From Bradyrhizobiaceae bacterium (GTDB taxonomy: Bacteria; Pseudomonadota; Alphaproteobacteria; Rhizobiales; Xanthobacteraceae): 64,000 nucleotides of DNA. Of the stretch, positions 38,999-51,800 are shown piece after piece. Every line of letters starts with the position of its first letter. The first letter of the stretch is position 1. The notes beneath the pieces are model-generated. The model saw only the letters and a program-made list of their open reading frames with translations, ran no database searches and was not told where the DNA came from. Location: contig CP078014.1 in the NCBI GenBank assembly GCA_020544565.1, positions 874,574-938,573 on the forward strand, read 5' to 3'. Both the position numbers and the translations under genes were made by a program.

Positions 38999-40777
38999 AT
39001 GTCCATGCATCGCTATCGTTCCCACACCTGCGGCGCGCTCCGCGACACCGACATCGGCCAGGACGTCCGGCTGTCCGGCTGGTGCCATCGCATCCGCGAC
39101 CATGGCGGCCTGCTGTTCATCGACCTGCGCGACCATTACGGCATGACGCAATGCGTGGTCGATCCGGACTCCAAGGCGTTCTCGCTCGCCGAGAAGCTGC
39201 GCGCGGAATGGGTGGTGAAGATCGACGGCAAGGTGCGCCGCCGCCCCGAGGGCACCGACAATCCCGAACTGCCGACCGGCATGATCGAGGTCTTCATCAA
39301 CGAGATCGAGGTCTTGGGCGAGGCGGGCGAACTGCCGATGCCGGTGTTCGGCGATCAGGAATATCCCGAGGAAATTCGCCTCAAGTATCGCTTCCTCGAC
39401 CTGCGCCGCGAAAAGCTGCACCAGAACATCATGACCCGCGGCGCCATCGTCGACTCCATGCGCCGCCGCATGAAGGACGCCGGCTTCTTCGAATTCCAGA
39501 CGCCGATTCTCACCGCGTCGTCGCCGGAAGGCGCGCGCGACTTCCTCGTGCCGTCGCGCATCCATCCCGGCAAGTTCTACGCGCTGCCGCAGGCGCCGCA
39601 GCAGTACAAGCAACTGCTGATGATGTCGGGCTTCGACCGCTATTTCCAGATCGCGCCGTGCTTTCGCGACGAGGACCCGCGTGCCGACCGCCTGCCGGGC
39701 GAGTTCTACCAGCTCGATCTTGAGATGAGCTTCGTCACCCAGGACGACGTGTTCGCGGCGATGGAGCCGGTGATCACCGGCGTGTTCGAGGAATTCGCCG
39801 ACGGCAAGCCGGTCACGAAAAAATGGCCGCGCATCCCGTTCGCTGAAAGCTTGCGCAAATACGGCACCGACAAGCCGGACCTGCGCAATCCGCTGGTGAT
39901 GCAGGACGTCTCCGAGCATTTCCGCGGTTCGGGCTTCAAGGTGTTCGCGCGCATGCTGGAAGACGCCAGCAATCAGGTGTGGGCGATCCCCGGGCCGGGC
40001 GGCGGCAGCCGTGCTTTTTGTGACCGCATGAATTCGTGGGCGCAGGGCGAGGGCCAACCCGGCCTCGGCTACATCATGTGGCGCGAGGGTGGTGAGGGCG
40101 CAGGCCCGCTCGCCAACAACATCGGCGCGGAGCGCACCGCCGCGATCCGCGACCAGCTCGGCCTCAAGGAGGGCGACGCGGCGTTCTTCGTCGCGGGCGA
40201 TCCGCAAAAGTTCTGGAAGTTCGCGGGCCTCGCGCGCACCAGGCTCGGCGAGGAATTGAACCTGATCGACAAGGACCGGTTCGAACTGGCCTGGATCGTC
40301 GATTTCCCGATGTATGAATACAACGAGGAAGACAAGAAGGTCGATTTCTCGCACAATCCGTTCTCGATGCCGCAGGGTGGCCTCGAAGCGCTGGAGACGC
40401 AGGACCCGCTCACCATCAAGGCGTTCCAGTACGACATCGCCTGCAACGGCTACGAGATCGCCTCCGGCGGCATCCGCAATCACCGCCCGCAGGCGATGGT
40501 GAAGGCGTTCGAGATCGCGGGCTATGGCGAGGAGACGGTGATCGAGCGCTTCGGCGGCATGTATCGCGCGTTCCAGTATGGTGCGCCGCCCCACGGCGGC
40601 ATGGCCGCCGGCGTGGACCGCATTGTCATGCTGCTTTGCGGCACGAATAACCTGCGCGAAATCTCGCTGTTCCCGATGAACCAGCGCGCCGAGGACCTGC
40701 TGATGGGCGCGCCGTCGGAGGTCACGCCGAAGCAGTTGCGCGAGCTTCACATCAGGCTCAATCTGCCGCAAGGTTGA
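38999..40777 (+). CDS. aspS: Aspartyl-tRNA synthetase
   Basis: A 592-residue class IIb synthetase that charges tRNA with aspartate. The N-terminal OB-fold binds the anticodon ([20 protein letters not shown]). Motif 2 is [19 protein letters not shown], and motif 3 is [15 protein letters not shown]. The bacterial insertion domain lies between. The start could be ATG 38999 or 39005; both precede [10 protein letters not shown]. In many alphaproteobacteria this enzyme is non-discriminating, but that cannot be decided here. Confidence 0.96.
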   Translation: MSMHRYRSHTCGALRDTDIGQDVRLSGWCHRIRDHGGLLFIDLRDHYGMTQCVVDPDSKAFSLAEKLRAEWVVKIDGKVRRRPEGTDNPELPTGMIEVFINEIEVLGEAGELPMPVFGDQEYPEEIRLKYRFLDLRREKLHQNIMTRGAIVDSMRRRMKDAGFFEFQTPILTASSPEGARDFLVPSRIHPGKFYALPQAPQQYKQLLMMSGFDRYFQIAPCFRDEDPRADRLPGEFYQLDLEMSFVTQDDVFAAMEPVITGVFEEFADGKPVTKKWPRIPFAESLRKYGTDKPDLRNPLVMQDVSEHFRGSGFKVFARMLEDASNQVWAIPGPGGGSRAFCDRMNSWAQGEGQPGLGYIMWREGGEGAGPLANNIGAERTAAIRDQLGLKEGDAAFFVAGDPQKFWKFAGLARTRLGEELNLIDKDRFELAWIVDFPMYEYNEEDKKVDFSHNPFSMPQGGLEALETQDPLTIKAFQYDIACNGYEIASGGIRNHRPQAMVKAFEIAGYGEETVIERFGGMYRAFQYGAPPHGGMAAGVDRIVMLLCGTNNLREISLFPMNQRAEDLLMGAPSEVTPKQLRELHIRLNLPQG

Positions 40778-40846
40778 AGCGTTGAGTCCGCGTCAAGAAT
40801 AAGCGCCCCGGCAATCGATCCGGGGCCATGTGCTGGGGAAGTAGGA

Positions 40847-43156
<2,310 letters not shown>

Positions 43157-43214
43157 TGCGAAAGCCTGTATAAACCGGCTCAGGCGTCGCCAATCCGGAG
43201 ATCAGAGGCCGACC

Positions 43215-43667
43215 ATGCCAGCCATCGTCTCGCTCGGGCGCGTCCTGTTCGCGGTCCTGTTCGTGTTTTCCGGCGCCTCCAAGCTGTTCGACATCGCCTC
43301 CACCACCCAGGCGATCGCCGACAAGGTGACGCTGCCGGCTTTTATCACGCCCTATACCGCGCAGATCGAGGCGGCGGTCGGCATGCCCACCGCCCAGTTG
43401 CTCGCCATCCTGTCCGGCATCGTCGAAATCGCCGGGGGGCTGTTCATCGCGCTCAACATCGGCGCGCGGGTCTTCGCCTGGGTGCTGGTGCTGTTCGTCG
43501 CGGTGACCACGTTCTATTTCCATAATTTCTGGGACATGGCGGGCGCGGAACGGATCAACAACCTGATCCATGCCCTGAAGAACCTGTCGCTGATCGGCGG
43601 CCTTCTGATCATCGCCGGCTTCCCGCGCGAGACGGCGCCGGTCGAGGACCGCTATCCGGGCGTGTAA
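43215..43667 (+). CDS. DoxX family membrane protein
   Basis: A small 150-residue protein with four membrane helices (about residues 5-22, 50-70, 76-97, 115-135). The N-terminal block LGRVLFAVLFVFSGASKLFD and the RINNLIHALKNLSLIGGLL segment near the end are typical of DoxX proteins, some linked to redox or thiol stress. AGATCAGAGG lies before ATG 43215. It ends just before repeat copy 3. Confidence 0.88.
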   Translation: MPAIVSLGRVLFAVLFVFSGASKLFDIASTTQAIADKVTLPAFITPYTAQIEAAVGMPTAQLLAILSGIVEIAGGLFIALNIGARVFAWVLVLFVAVTTFYFHNFWDMAGAERINNLIHALKNLSLIGGLLIIAGFPRETAPVEDRYPGV

Positions 43668-43693
43668 GATAGCTTTTGTTTGATTCAAACAGT

Positions 43694-43820
43694 GATTCGT
43701 CATGGCCGGGCTTGTCCCGGCCATCCACGTCTTCTTGCGTTGAAACTCTCAAGACGTGGATGCCCGGCATAAAGCCGGGCATGACGAGTTGTTGATTCCG
43801 TCTCAATGAAACTAACTCTG
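43694..43820. repeat. Dispersed double-hairpin repeat, copy 3
   Basis: Nearly identical in its core to copy 1: tcatggccgggcttgtcccg, gccatccacgtctt, a variable loop, aagacgtggatgcccggcat, aaagccgggcatgacgagtt, then gattccgtct. It lies between convergent doxX and the DHFR-like gene. The core differs from copy 1 mainly in the central loop. Confidence 0.87.
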
Positions 43821-43860
43821 AGATGATGTCCGGCCTCCGGCGTTCGCCGGAATGACCATG

Positions 43861-44406
43861 TCACGTCCGCCGCCACGCGGTGACGTCGACATTCTGCGTT
43901 GCATCCAGCACGCGCGTCTCCGTGACCTTGAGCCCGTGCGCGGCGAGAATGTCCTGCACTGACCGCGCCGGCACGCCGGGAAACGCGCCGAGGCCGCCGG
44001 GCACGGTGACGCGATGCGCCTGCGACAGCCAGAACGTGTCGTAGCGATCGAGGAACATGGCGAACACGTCGGGGCCGCCGATGATGGCCGCGGTGCCGGA
44101 CGTCACTCCCGCATGGCGGCAGGCATCTTCGAACGACGCGCCGGCCGGATTCCACAGCGTCGCGTTGGCGTTGTCCGGGTCGGGGACGATGGCGGGCACG
44201 AGGTGCGTCACCCAGATGCGCCGGCGCGCGGGCGAGCGCGGCTGATCCTCGAACGAGTGGCGGCCGTGCACGATGAGATCGACGCGGTCGAGAACGGATT
44301 CGAAAAAGCGCTGATCGGCGTCGAATTTGAGCGTAGCCGGCATCTCGCCGCGCGCATCCGCGAGCATGCCGTCCGCCGAGACGATCACGCAGCCTTCAAA
44401 GCGCAT
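43861..44406 (-). CDS. Dihydrofolate-reductase-like protein
   Basis: From ATG 44406 the protein has 181 residues; an in-frame ATG at 44421 adds five. The N-terminus EGCVIVSADGMLADARGEMP and the block DLIVHGRHSFEDQPRS, then AAIIGGPDVFAMFLDRYD, resemble the DHFR / RibD C-terminal reductase fold that binds NADPH. True folate reductase is unlikely because the substrate-site sequence differs. No good ribosome site is visible for either start. It lies downstream of the deacetylase gene on the same strand. Confidence 0.7.
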   Translation of the reverse strand: MRFEGCVIVSADGMLADARGEMPATLKFDADQRFFESVLDRVDLIVHGRHSFEDQPRSPARRRIWVTHLVPAIVPDPDNANATLWNPAGASFEDACRHAGVTSGTAAIIGGPDVFAMFLDRYDTFWLSQAHRVTVPGGLGAFPGVPARSVQDILAAHGLKVTETRVLDATQNVDVTAWRRT

Positions 44407-44511
44407 GGCGTGAACGCGCATGACATGGCGATATACCGCATGACGGCGCACGGCAGGACAACGCATGGCAGCCTGCGCCATGTGTGGCGCGGATGGCGGA
44501 GGTGAGCTGCA

Positions 44512-45489
44512 TCATTCCGAGATCGTCTGCACCACGCTGTCGATCGGGCGCGTGCTCACGGTCGGCAGCTTGGCGCTCTTGATTACCTCCTCGTCGTATT
44601 TCGCCAGCGTCTGCAGCGGCGCCTTGGCCTTCACCTGCACCAGCTTGTAGCCGCCCGCCTTCAGCCGCTTCATCAGCTCGGGCAGCGCCTCGGCGGTGTG
44701 CTTCTGGAAATCGTGCATCAGGATGATGCCCTTGCCGTTGCGGTCGAGCTTGGTCATCACCGTATCCACGATCTTCTGGGCGTTGCGCGCCTTGAAGTCG
44801 AACGAGTCGACATCGCACGACCAGATCGCGATGTTGCGCTCGCCGAGATAGGTCACCATCGCCGGCGGATGCTGCAGGGCCGGGAAACGGAACATCGGCG
44901 CGGGAGCCGCGCCCAGCGCCCACTTCACCGCGCTGTATCCTTTCTCGATTTCTTCCTTGCGCTGGTCGTCGGTCAGCTTCTTGCTGTTGAGGTTGGCGTG
45001 CGACCAGGTGTGCGCGCCGACGGTGTGGCCTTCCTCGGCGACGCGCTTGAGAATTTCCGGATGGTAGGTGGCGTGCTTGCCGATCGGGAAGAACAGCGCC
45101 TTGGCGCATTCCTCGGCGAGGGTCTTGAGGACCGACGGCGTGTTATGCGGCCACGGGCCGTCGTCGAAGGTCAGCACCACTTCCTTGTCGCGCAGGAAGT
45201 CGAGTTGCTTGAAGTGCTCGAAGCCGAAGCCGGGGCCGCCGGTGGTGTCGATCTGCACCACGCGGGACACGCCCATGGCGTTGGGATTGGCGCAGGCCGC
45301 CTTGGCAGGGGTCGGGGCGGGCGCCGGAGCTGGAGCCGGCGCGGGAGCGGCGGTCGCCGCGGCTTTGGGCGCGGGCGGGGCCGTGCGCTGCGGAATGAGG
45401 GCTTGCGACCATGCGCTGTCGAGTACGCACAGCGTCATGGCTCCGGCAATCATCACGCTGGTCTTGAGCGGCGTGGCAAACAGATGCAT
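44512..45489 (-). CDS. Polysaccharide deacetylase (NodB homology, CE4)
   Basis: A 325-residue exported protein with a signal peptide (TSVMIAGAMTLCVLDSAWS) and an Ala/Pro linker of alternating AP repeats to about residue 60. The CE4 catalytic domain has the TFDDGPWPHNT motif (metal ligand and base), HTWSHANL (two His metal ligands), and the later RFPALQHPP and ILMHDFQKHT motifs. Enzymes of this type remove acetyl groups from peptidoglycan, chitin-like or other polysaccharides. The substrate cannot be told. Confidence 0.9.
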   Translation of the reverse strand: MHLFATPLKTSVMIAGAMTLCVLDSAWSQALIPQRTAPPAPKAAATAAPAPAPAPAPAPTPAKAACANPNAMGVSRVVQIDTTGGPGFGFEHFKQLDFLRDKEVVLTFDDGPWPHNTPSVLKTLAEECAKALFFPIGKHATYHPEILKRVAEEGHTVGAHTWSHANLNSKKLTDDQRKEEIEKGYSAVKWALGAAPAPMFRFPALQHPPAMVTYLGERNIAIWSCDVDSFDFKARNAQKIVDTVMTKLDRNGKGIILMHDFQKHTAEALPELMKRLKAGGYKLVQVKAKAPLQTLAKYDEEVIKSAKLPTVSTRPIDSVVQTISE

Positions 45490-45660
45490 TGCAACCCCCC
45501 GGTCGGAACATTCCTCTGCGGGCAGCCCGGCGCTGCCGGATTCGCATGCATCAGCCTAATCCCGGGGGCGCAGTCGCGCCAACGCATTTTCACGAGCCTG
45601 GGGATTGCGCGGAGAAGCGGCGCTATCGCTGTGGTCAATGTGATGGAAACGTCGTTCTTT
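45490..45660. other. Intergenic region upstream of the deacetylase
   Basis: Together with the repeat at 45661-45805 this forms a 369-base gap. It must hold the deacetylase promoter (minus strand). No gene seen. Confidence 0.35.
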
Positions 45661-45805
45661 TTTACCTCTCCCCGGCGGGGAGAGGTCGCGAGCATCAGCG
45701 AGCGGGTGAGGGGGCTCTGAACATCAATTGAGGCATCGTACGCCCTCACCCGGAGGCGTTCGCTGTCGCTTTCGCCTCCGACCTCTCCCCACGGAAGAGG
45801 TGGGA
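45661..45805. repeat. Intergenic repeat (ctctccccggcggggagag type)
   Basis: A strong hairpin ctctcccc-ggc-ggggagag is followed by gggtgagggggct and its near complement tacgccctcaccc. It ends with gacctctccccacg, partly inverted to the left side. This looks like another genus-wide intergenic palindromic element, different from the double-hairpin family. Confidence 0.7.
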
Positions 45806-45858
45806 CTCACATTTGGTCCGGGTTTATGGGAGTTGATTCCAGATCGAACAAACCCGCT

Positions 45859-47244
45859 CTATCGCAGCGGCACGATGAAGTCGGTGCCGCGTCCGGTTTC
45901 GCCGCCGAGGCCGTGATCGGACACGACGATGGAGCTGCCCGGTGCCAGCGCCGCGGTGATCCGCTGCATCGCCTCGGGCGGAATGGTGACGCGGTCGAGC
46001 GCCTCCGCGGGCGACGACGGCGGCAGGGCGATGGCTGCGTCCGTGGCGGCGACGCCGCGTCTGCGCCGTGGCATGTCCTCGTCGAGCGAGGCGGTGCGCA
46101 CATGCGCCGGCAGCGACACCACCGACCAGCGCAGCGCGCCGGCGTCGGTCTTGTCGGCGCGCGCGGTGAAGACGTGGGTGCCGAGCGGGCGGTCGGACGG
46201 TGCGATCGTCACCGGCGTCTCGAACCACGGCTCGAAGTTCTGTCGCACAAACAGCTTGTTCTCCTTGCGGCTGATATAGACCGCGAGATGCCCGCTGCGC
46301 GGCTTCACCGGACCGATGAACTCCGGCGAGCCTTCCACCGGCACAGCCGCAGACGCGGCCTCCGCTACCGGCGTTGCGGTGGTGGCCGGCGTCGTGGTTT
46401 CCGCCGGGGCCGAGGGGCCGGCGTCGGAGGTCTGGGTCGCGGTGCTGCCCGCATCCGCGGTGCGCACCGGCTTGTCGTTGGCGGCGAGCGAAATCGTCCG
46501 CAACTCCGGTGCGGCCGCGACCGGGGTGGCCTTGCGGATGGCCAGCTTGGCGTTGTCGAAATCCACCGGGGAGACCTCTCCCGGCGTGATGACGACGCGC
46601 GCGCCCATGCGGGTCCAGCCCCACAGGCGCATGGCGAAGTTCATCGGCATCCGGATGCAGCCGTGGGAGGCCGGATAACCCGGCAGCACGCCGGCATGCA
46701 GTGCGATGCCCGACCAGGTGATGCGCTGCATGTAGGGCATCGGCGCGCCGCTGTAGATATTGGAGCGGTGATACTTGTTTTTCTGGATGATGCTGAACAC
46801 GCCCATCGGCGTGGTGTGGCCGCGCATGCCGGTGGAGACCGGCGACTCCGCGAACAGGCCGTTGGCGTCGTAGAGCTTGAGCCTCTGCCGGTCGAGGGAG
46901 ATGGCGATGACGAGGGGGCCCTGCGGCTTGGCGCCATCCTTCGGCGCGTCGGGCAGTTTCGGCGTCCGGGTGGCGCGCAGCGGTGTCGTGCGCGGCAGCC
47001 GGGGGCGGCTGCGCTCGATCATGCGCATGTCGTCGGGGAAATCGTCACCGTCATACCGGCGGCCGACATAGCGCCCGTAGCCGTTGTCGTAATAGCCGCG
47101 ATAGCTCCGCTGCTCGGGCCAGTAGACCTGCGCCTGCGCCCGTGCTGGCGCGACCAGGCCCGCCGCCATCGCGGCGACAAGGGCGGAAGCGCACAGCATG
47201 GCGCGGGGCCGGAGGCCCGAGGAGGTCGGTCGATCAACGGTCAC
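45859..47244 (-). CDS. L,D-transpeptidase (YkuD domain) protein
   Basis: A 461-residue exported protein. A GTG start at 47244 is supported by GGGGAA six bases before it; a TTG at 47268 is the alternative. A signal peptide ends near residue 36 (APARAQAQ). The YkuD domain covers about residues 110-225, with catalytic Cys196 in HGCIRMP. This type makes 3-3 peptidoglycan cross-links or anchors proteins. A second, incomplete YkuD-like segment (LAVYISRKENKLFVRQNFEP) lies near residue 310 without a Cys motif. Confidence 0.9.
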   Translation of the reverse strand: MTVDRPTSSGLRPRAMLCASALVAAMAAGLVAPARAQAQVYWPEQRSYRGYYDNGYGRYVGRRYDGDDFPDDMRMIERSRPRLPRTTPLRATRTPKLPDAPKDGAKPQGPLVIAISLDRQRLKLYDANGLFAESPVSTGMRGHTTPMGVFSIIQKNKYHRSNIYSGAPMPYMQRITWSGIALHAGVLPGYPASHGCIRMPMNFAMRLWGWTRMGARVVITPGEVSPVDFDNAKLAIRKATPVAAAPELRTISLAANDKPVRTADAGSTATQTSDAGPSAPAETTTPATTATPVAEAASAAVPVEGSPEFIGPVKPRSGHLAVYISRKENKLFVRQNFEPWFETPVTIAPSDRPLGTHVFTARADKTDAGALRWSVVSLPAHVRTASLDEDMPRRRRGVAATDAAIALPPSSPAEALDRVTIPPEAMQRITAALAPGSSIVVSDHGLGGETGRGTDFIVPLR

Positions 47245-47411
47245 GTCAGGTTCCCCGATTGGTTCCAACTGTGAGTGTCGCGGGCGGGACAGAGGTTCAC
47301 CACCGCTCGCCCCCGCGATCCGTACCGCTTCCGGCGAGGCGGCGCGCGCATGCTAACCGCGCAGGGGTTCACAAGCGCTAAACGCCTCGGGAACCCTGCA
47401 ATGAGGCAACG

Positions 47412-47663
47412 TCACCGCTTGCCGCGGCGTTCCACGCATTTGCGCGTGCGTTCAACGCCGGCGGGGGTGAGGCGCAGGCCGAAGATTTCCTTGATCTGGC
47501 CGGTCGGGCAGGAACCGTCATCGACATAGATGCGCTGGCCGGGGCGCAGGACGGTGATATCGCTCTCGCGCGACACGATATCGGCATGGGCGGGGGAGGC
47601 GGCGAGGAGCGCCACGGCGGCGCTCGCGCCGATGATCCATGGTGCGGGGAGTGCAGGTTTCAT
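47412..47663 (-). CDS. Small secreted protein (DUF6719-like)
   Basis: An 83-residue protein with a signal peptide (WIIGASAAVALLAASPAHA) and a mature part with two Cys residues: YVDDGSCPTGQIKEIFGLRL and ERTRKCVERRGK. The pattern YVD(D/N)G(S/T)C..G recurs in the small protein at 53414-53662, so the two are paralogues. I relate them from memory to a family called DUF6719. It is the last gene of the SMR-led minus-strand group. Confidence 0.75.
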   Translation of the reverse strand: MKPALPAPWIIGASAAVALLAASPAHADIVSRESDITVLRPGQRIYVDDGSCPTGQIKEIFGLRLTPAGVERTRKCVERRGKR

Positions 47664-47668
47664 CGCGC

Positions 47669-47818
47669 TTACTTGCTCTGGATTTTCAGGCCATCCGGGC
47701 CGACATTGATCTGGAGGCCCTGCGGCTGTTTCCTGGCCTGATAGAGGTTGAAGCCGAGAACGCCGACCGCGATGACGAGCACGCCGATGACGGCGTAGAG
47801 AATTCTGCGATTGTCCAT
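47669..47818 (-). CDS. 49-residue single-pass membrane protein
   Basis: A tiny ORF with a strong ribosome site: GGAGG eight bases before ATG 47818. It encodes one membrane helix (ILYAVIGVLVIAVGVLGFNL) and a short basic/polar tail ending NVGPDGLKIQSK. It lies between the SMR transporter gene (18 bases upstream) and the 83-residue secreted protein (five bases downstream), all on the minus strand. The function is unknown. Confidence 0.75.
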   Translation of the reverse strand: MDNRRILYAVIGVLVIAVGVLGFNLYQARKQPQGLQINVGPDGLKIQSK

Positions 47819-47836
47819 GCGTGGTGCCTCCGCCCT

Positions 47837-48166
47837 TCAATGGCTCACGGTACCCGAAAACATGTTGATTGTGATGACGCCGGCGACGATCAGCGCAAGG
47901 CCGACATAGGCTGGCGCGTCGAGCCGTTGGCCGAACCAGACGATGCCGACGAGGGAGATCAGCACGATGCCGAGGCCCGACCAGATTCCATAGGCGATGC
48001 CGACCGGCATGGTGCGCAGCGCCAGCGACAGGAAATAGAACGACGCCAGATATCCCAACCCCGTCAGCAGCAGCGGTTTCGGTCGGGTGAACTGTGCCGA
48101 TGCCTGCAACGCGGCGGTGCCGATCACCTCGAAGACGATGGCGCACAGGAGATAGAGATAAACCAT
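47837..48166 (-). CDS. Small multidrug resistance (SMR) transporter
   Basis: A 109-residue protein with four helices, the size of EmrE. The key membrane Glu is in CAIVFEVIGTAALQAS (helix 1), and helix 3 contains GIAYGIWSGLGIVLI, typical of EmrE/QacE-type proton-coupled drug exporters. It functions as a dimer. It leads a three-gene minus-strand set and diverges from the thioesterase gene. Confidence 0.92.
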   Translation of the reverse strand: MVYLYLLCAIVFEVIGTAALQASAQFTRPKPLLLTGLGYLASFYFLSLALRTMPVGIAYGIWSGLGIVLISLVGIVWFGQRLDAPAYVGLALIVAGVITINMFSGTVSH

Positions 48167-48302
48167 GCCCCGATCCTAATAATGCGGCCATGATTCTCAA
48201 AGGCGGCCCCGACGCTCATCCATCACTTGAAATGGTGTCGTTTATCTCGCTTCATCTGTTACATGAGCGATGAATTGCTCCATGATTTGAAAGGATTGCA
48301 CC

Positions 48303-48701
48303 TTGAGCTTGCTTGACATGATCCGCTCGCGCGCGATGCCCCTGGCGGAACTGATGGGGGTGACCTTCACCGAGGCGGCGAAGGAGCGGGTGGTCGCCAC
48401 CATGGTGGTGCGCGACGATCTCTGCACCCTCGGTCACACCATCCACGGCGGCGCCGTCATGGCCTTCGCCGATTCCGTCGGGGCCGCCGCTACGGTCATC
48501 AATCTGCCGCCGGAGGCTAAGGGCACCACCACCATCGAGAGCAAGACCAATTTCGTCAGGGGCGTGAAAGCGGGCGGCACCGTCACCGCCACCGCCACGC
48601 CGGTCCATATCGGGCGGCGGACCCAAGTCTGGCAGACCCGGCTCGAGGATGCCGACGGCAAGCTCGTGGCGGTGGTGACCCAGACCCAGATGGTGCTCTG
48701 A
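48303..48701 (+). CDS. PaaI-type hotdog thioesterase
   Basis: A 132-residue single hotdog domain. The motif HTIHGGAVMAFADSVGAAA holds the active-site region of PaaI-like acyl-CoA thioesterases. The start is TTG 48303, eight bases after AAAGGA; an ATG at 48318 is the alternative and would remove five residues. The acyl substrate is unknown. It is followed by about 190 bases without a gene before the RND operon. Confidence 0.85.
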   Translation: MSLLDMIRSRAMPLAELMGVTFTEAAKERVVATMVVRDDLCTLGHTIHGGAVMAFADSVGAAATVINLPPEAKGTTTIESKTNFVRGVKAGGTVTATATPVHIGRRTQVWQTRLEDADGKLVAVVTQTQMVL

Positions 48702-48892
48702 CATCTTCGTGAACGGCGCTGGTGTTCCGGCCGTTTTCCGGCGATGCTGCAAGTGCGAACGCGGTGGTGGGGCTGGCGCGGCGTTGCGCAGGCGCGCCGG
48801 ATTCATGTAATCAGCAGCCGGCAAGCCGCCCAACCACAACGTGAAGTCGTCCAGCGCACGCAAGGCCCTGCGCGGGTGGCGAAAAGTGACAG

Positions 48893-51800
48893 ATGAACAA
48901 ACTCGTCCAGATCGCGCTCAACAGGCCCTATACCTTTGTCGTGCTGGCCCTGCTTCTCCTGATCGTGGGGCCGCTGGCCGCGCTGCGCACGCCGACCGAC
49001 ATCTTTCCCGACATCCGCATTCCGGTGATCGGCGTGGTGTGGTCCTACACCGGCCTGCCGCCGGACCAGATGTCCGGCCGCATCGTGACGCCGTTCCAGC
49101 GCGCGCTGACCACCACCGTCAACGACATCGAGCACATCGTCGCCAATTCCTATAACGGCGTCGGCATCATCAAGATCTTCTTCCAGCCGAACGTGGACAT
49201 CCGCACCGCCAATGCGCAGGTCACCGCGATCGCGCAGACCATGCTCAAGCAGTTGCCGCCCGGGGCGACGCCGCCGCTGATCCTGAACTACAGCGCCTCG
49301 ACGGTGCCGATCATCCAGCTCGCGCTGTCGGGCGAGGGGCTGACCGAGCAGAACATGTTCGACATCGCCACCAACCAGTTGCGCACGCCGCTGGTCACCG
49401 TGCCCGGCGCGGCGATCCCGTGGCCGTTCGGCGGCAAGCAGCGCCAGATCCAGATCGACCTCAACCCCACCGCGATGCAGGCGCTCGGCCTGTCGGGGCA
49501 GGACGTCGCCAATGCGCTTGCCGCGCAGAACCTGATCACCCCGGTCGGTTCGCAGAAGATCGGCAATTTCGAATACGTCATCCAGCTCAACAACTCGCCG
49601 CTGAAGATCGAGGATCTCGGCAACCTGCCGATCAAGGTCGTCAACGGCGCCACCGTCTATATCCGCGATGTGGCGCAGGTGCGCGACGGCAACCCGCCGC
49701 AGACCAACATCGTCCATGTCGACGGCAACCGCTCGGTGCTGATGATGGTGCTGAAGGCGGGCTCGGTGTCGACGCTCGACATCATCGACGGCATCAAGAA
49801 CAAGATCGTCGCGGTCAAGGACGCGCTGCCGGAGACGCTCAAGGTCAGGTTCATCGGCGACCAGTCGGTCTTCGTGCGCGGCGCCATCGCCGGCGTGGCT
49901 TTCGAGGGCGTGGTGGCGGCGGCGCTGACCAGCATCATGATCCTGCTGTTCCTGGGAAGCTGGCGCTCGACGCTGATCATCGCGATCTCGATCCCGCTGT
50001 CGGTGCTGGGGGCGATCATCTGCCTCGCGCTGATCGGCGAGACCCTCAACATCATGACGCTGGGCGGTCTCGCGCTCGCGGTCGGCATCCTGGTGGACGA
50101 CGCCACCGTCACCATCGAGAACATCAACTGGCATCTGGAGCAGGGCAAGGAGGTCGAGCCCGCGATCCTCGACGGCGCGCGGCAGATCGTGACCCCGGCC
50201 TTCGTCTCGCTGCTGTGCATCTGCATCGTGTTCGTGCCGATGTTCTTCCTCAACGGCGTGTCGCGCTTCCTGTTCGTGCCGATGGCGGAAGCGGTGATGT
50301 TCGCCATGATGTGGTCGTTCATCCTGTCGCGCACGCTGGTGCCGACCATGGCCAAGTACCTGCTGCACCCCCACACCCACCACGAGGGCGGCAAGCCGCC
50401 GACGCGCAATCCGCTGGTGCGGTTCCAGCGCGGCTTCGAGGGGCGGTTCGAGAAGGTCCGCGCGGTCTATCACGGCCTGCTGGCGATGGCGCTCAACCAT
50501 CGCGGCGTGTTCGTCACCTGCTTCCTCGGCTTCGTCGCGGCGTCGTTCCTGCTGGTGCCGTTCCTTGGCCGCAACTTCTTCCCGGCGGTGGATACCGGGC
50601 AGATCCTGATGCATGTGCGCACCCAGGTCGGCACGCGCGTCGAGGAGACCGCCAATCAGTTGGCCGACATCCAGAAGGCGGTGCGCCAGATCATCCCGCC
50701 GGACAAGATCGAGACCATGACCGACAACATCGGCATGCCGATCTCGGGCATCAACATGACCTACAACAACACCGGCGTGATCGGCACTCAGGACGGCGAC
50801 ATCCAGATCAAGCTGAAGGAAGACCGCAGGCCGACCGAGGAGTACATCCGCGAGCTGCGCGAGAAGCTGCCGCGCCAGTTCCCCGGCGTGTCGTTCGCGT
50901 TCCTGCCCGCCGACATCGTCAGCCAGATCCTGAATTTCGGCGCGCCGGCGCCGATCGACATCCAGGTGCGCGGCGCCAATGCGCAGGCGAACTACAAATA
51001 CGCCAACGAGCTGCTGCGCCGGGTGCGCCTCATTCCCGGCGTCGCCGACGCCCGCATCCAGCAGTCGCCCAACCTGCCGGGCTTCAACGTCGATGTCGAT
51101 CGCACCCGCGCGCAATATGTCGGGCTCACCGCGCGCGACGTCACCAACTCCATGGTGGTCAACCTCGCCGGCAGCTCGCAGGTGGCACCGACCTACTTCC
51201 TTAATCCGGACAACGGGGTGTCGTATTCGATCGTAATGCAGACCCCGCAATACCAGATCGATTCCTTGAGCAAGCTCGAGGCGCTGCCGATCTCGGCGGC
51301 GACCACCGCGACCCCGCCGATGCTTGGCGGCATCGCCGACATCAGGCGTTCGACCGGCAGCGCCGTGGTGTCGCAATACGACATCCAGACGCTGGTGCAG
51401 ATCTACGCCACCACCCAGGGCCGCGATCTCGGTGCGGTGGCGGGCGACATCCAGCGGATTCTGGCGGAGACGGCGAAAGAGGTGCCGAAGGGCAGTTCCG
51501 TTGTCCTGCTCGGCCAGGTGCAGACCATGAACAGCGCCTTCTCGGGGCTGCTGTTCGGGTTGCTCGGCGCCATCGTGCTGATCTATCTGCTGATCGTGGT
51601 CAACTTCCAGTCGTGGGCCGATCCGTTCGTGATCGTCTCGGCGCTGCCGGCGGCGCTGGCGGGCATCGTCTGGATGCTGTTCGTCACCGGCACCACGCTG
51701 TCGGTGCCGGCGCTCACCGGCGCCATTATGTGCATGGGCGTCGCCACCGCCAACAGCGTGCTGGTGATCGCCTTCGCCCGCGAGCGCTACGACGAACTCG

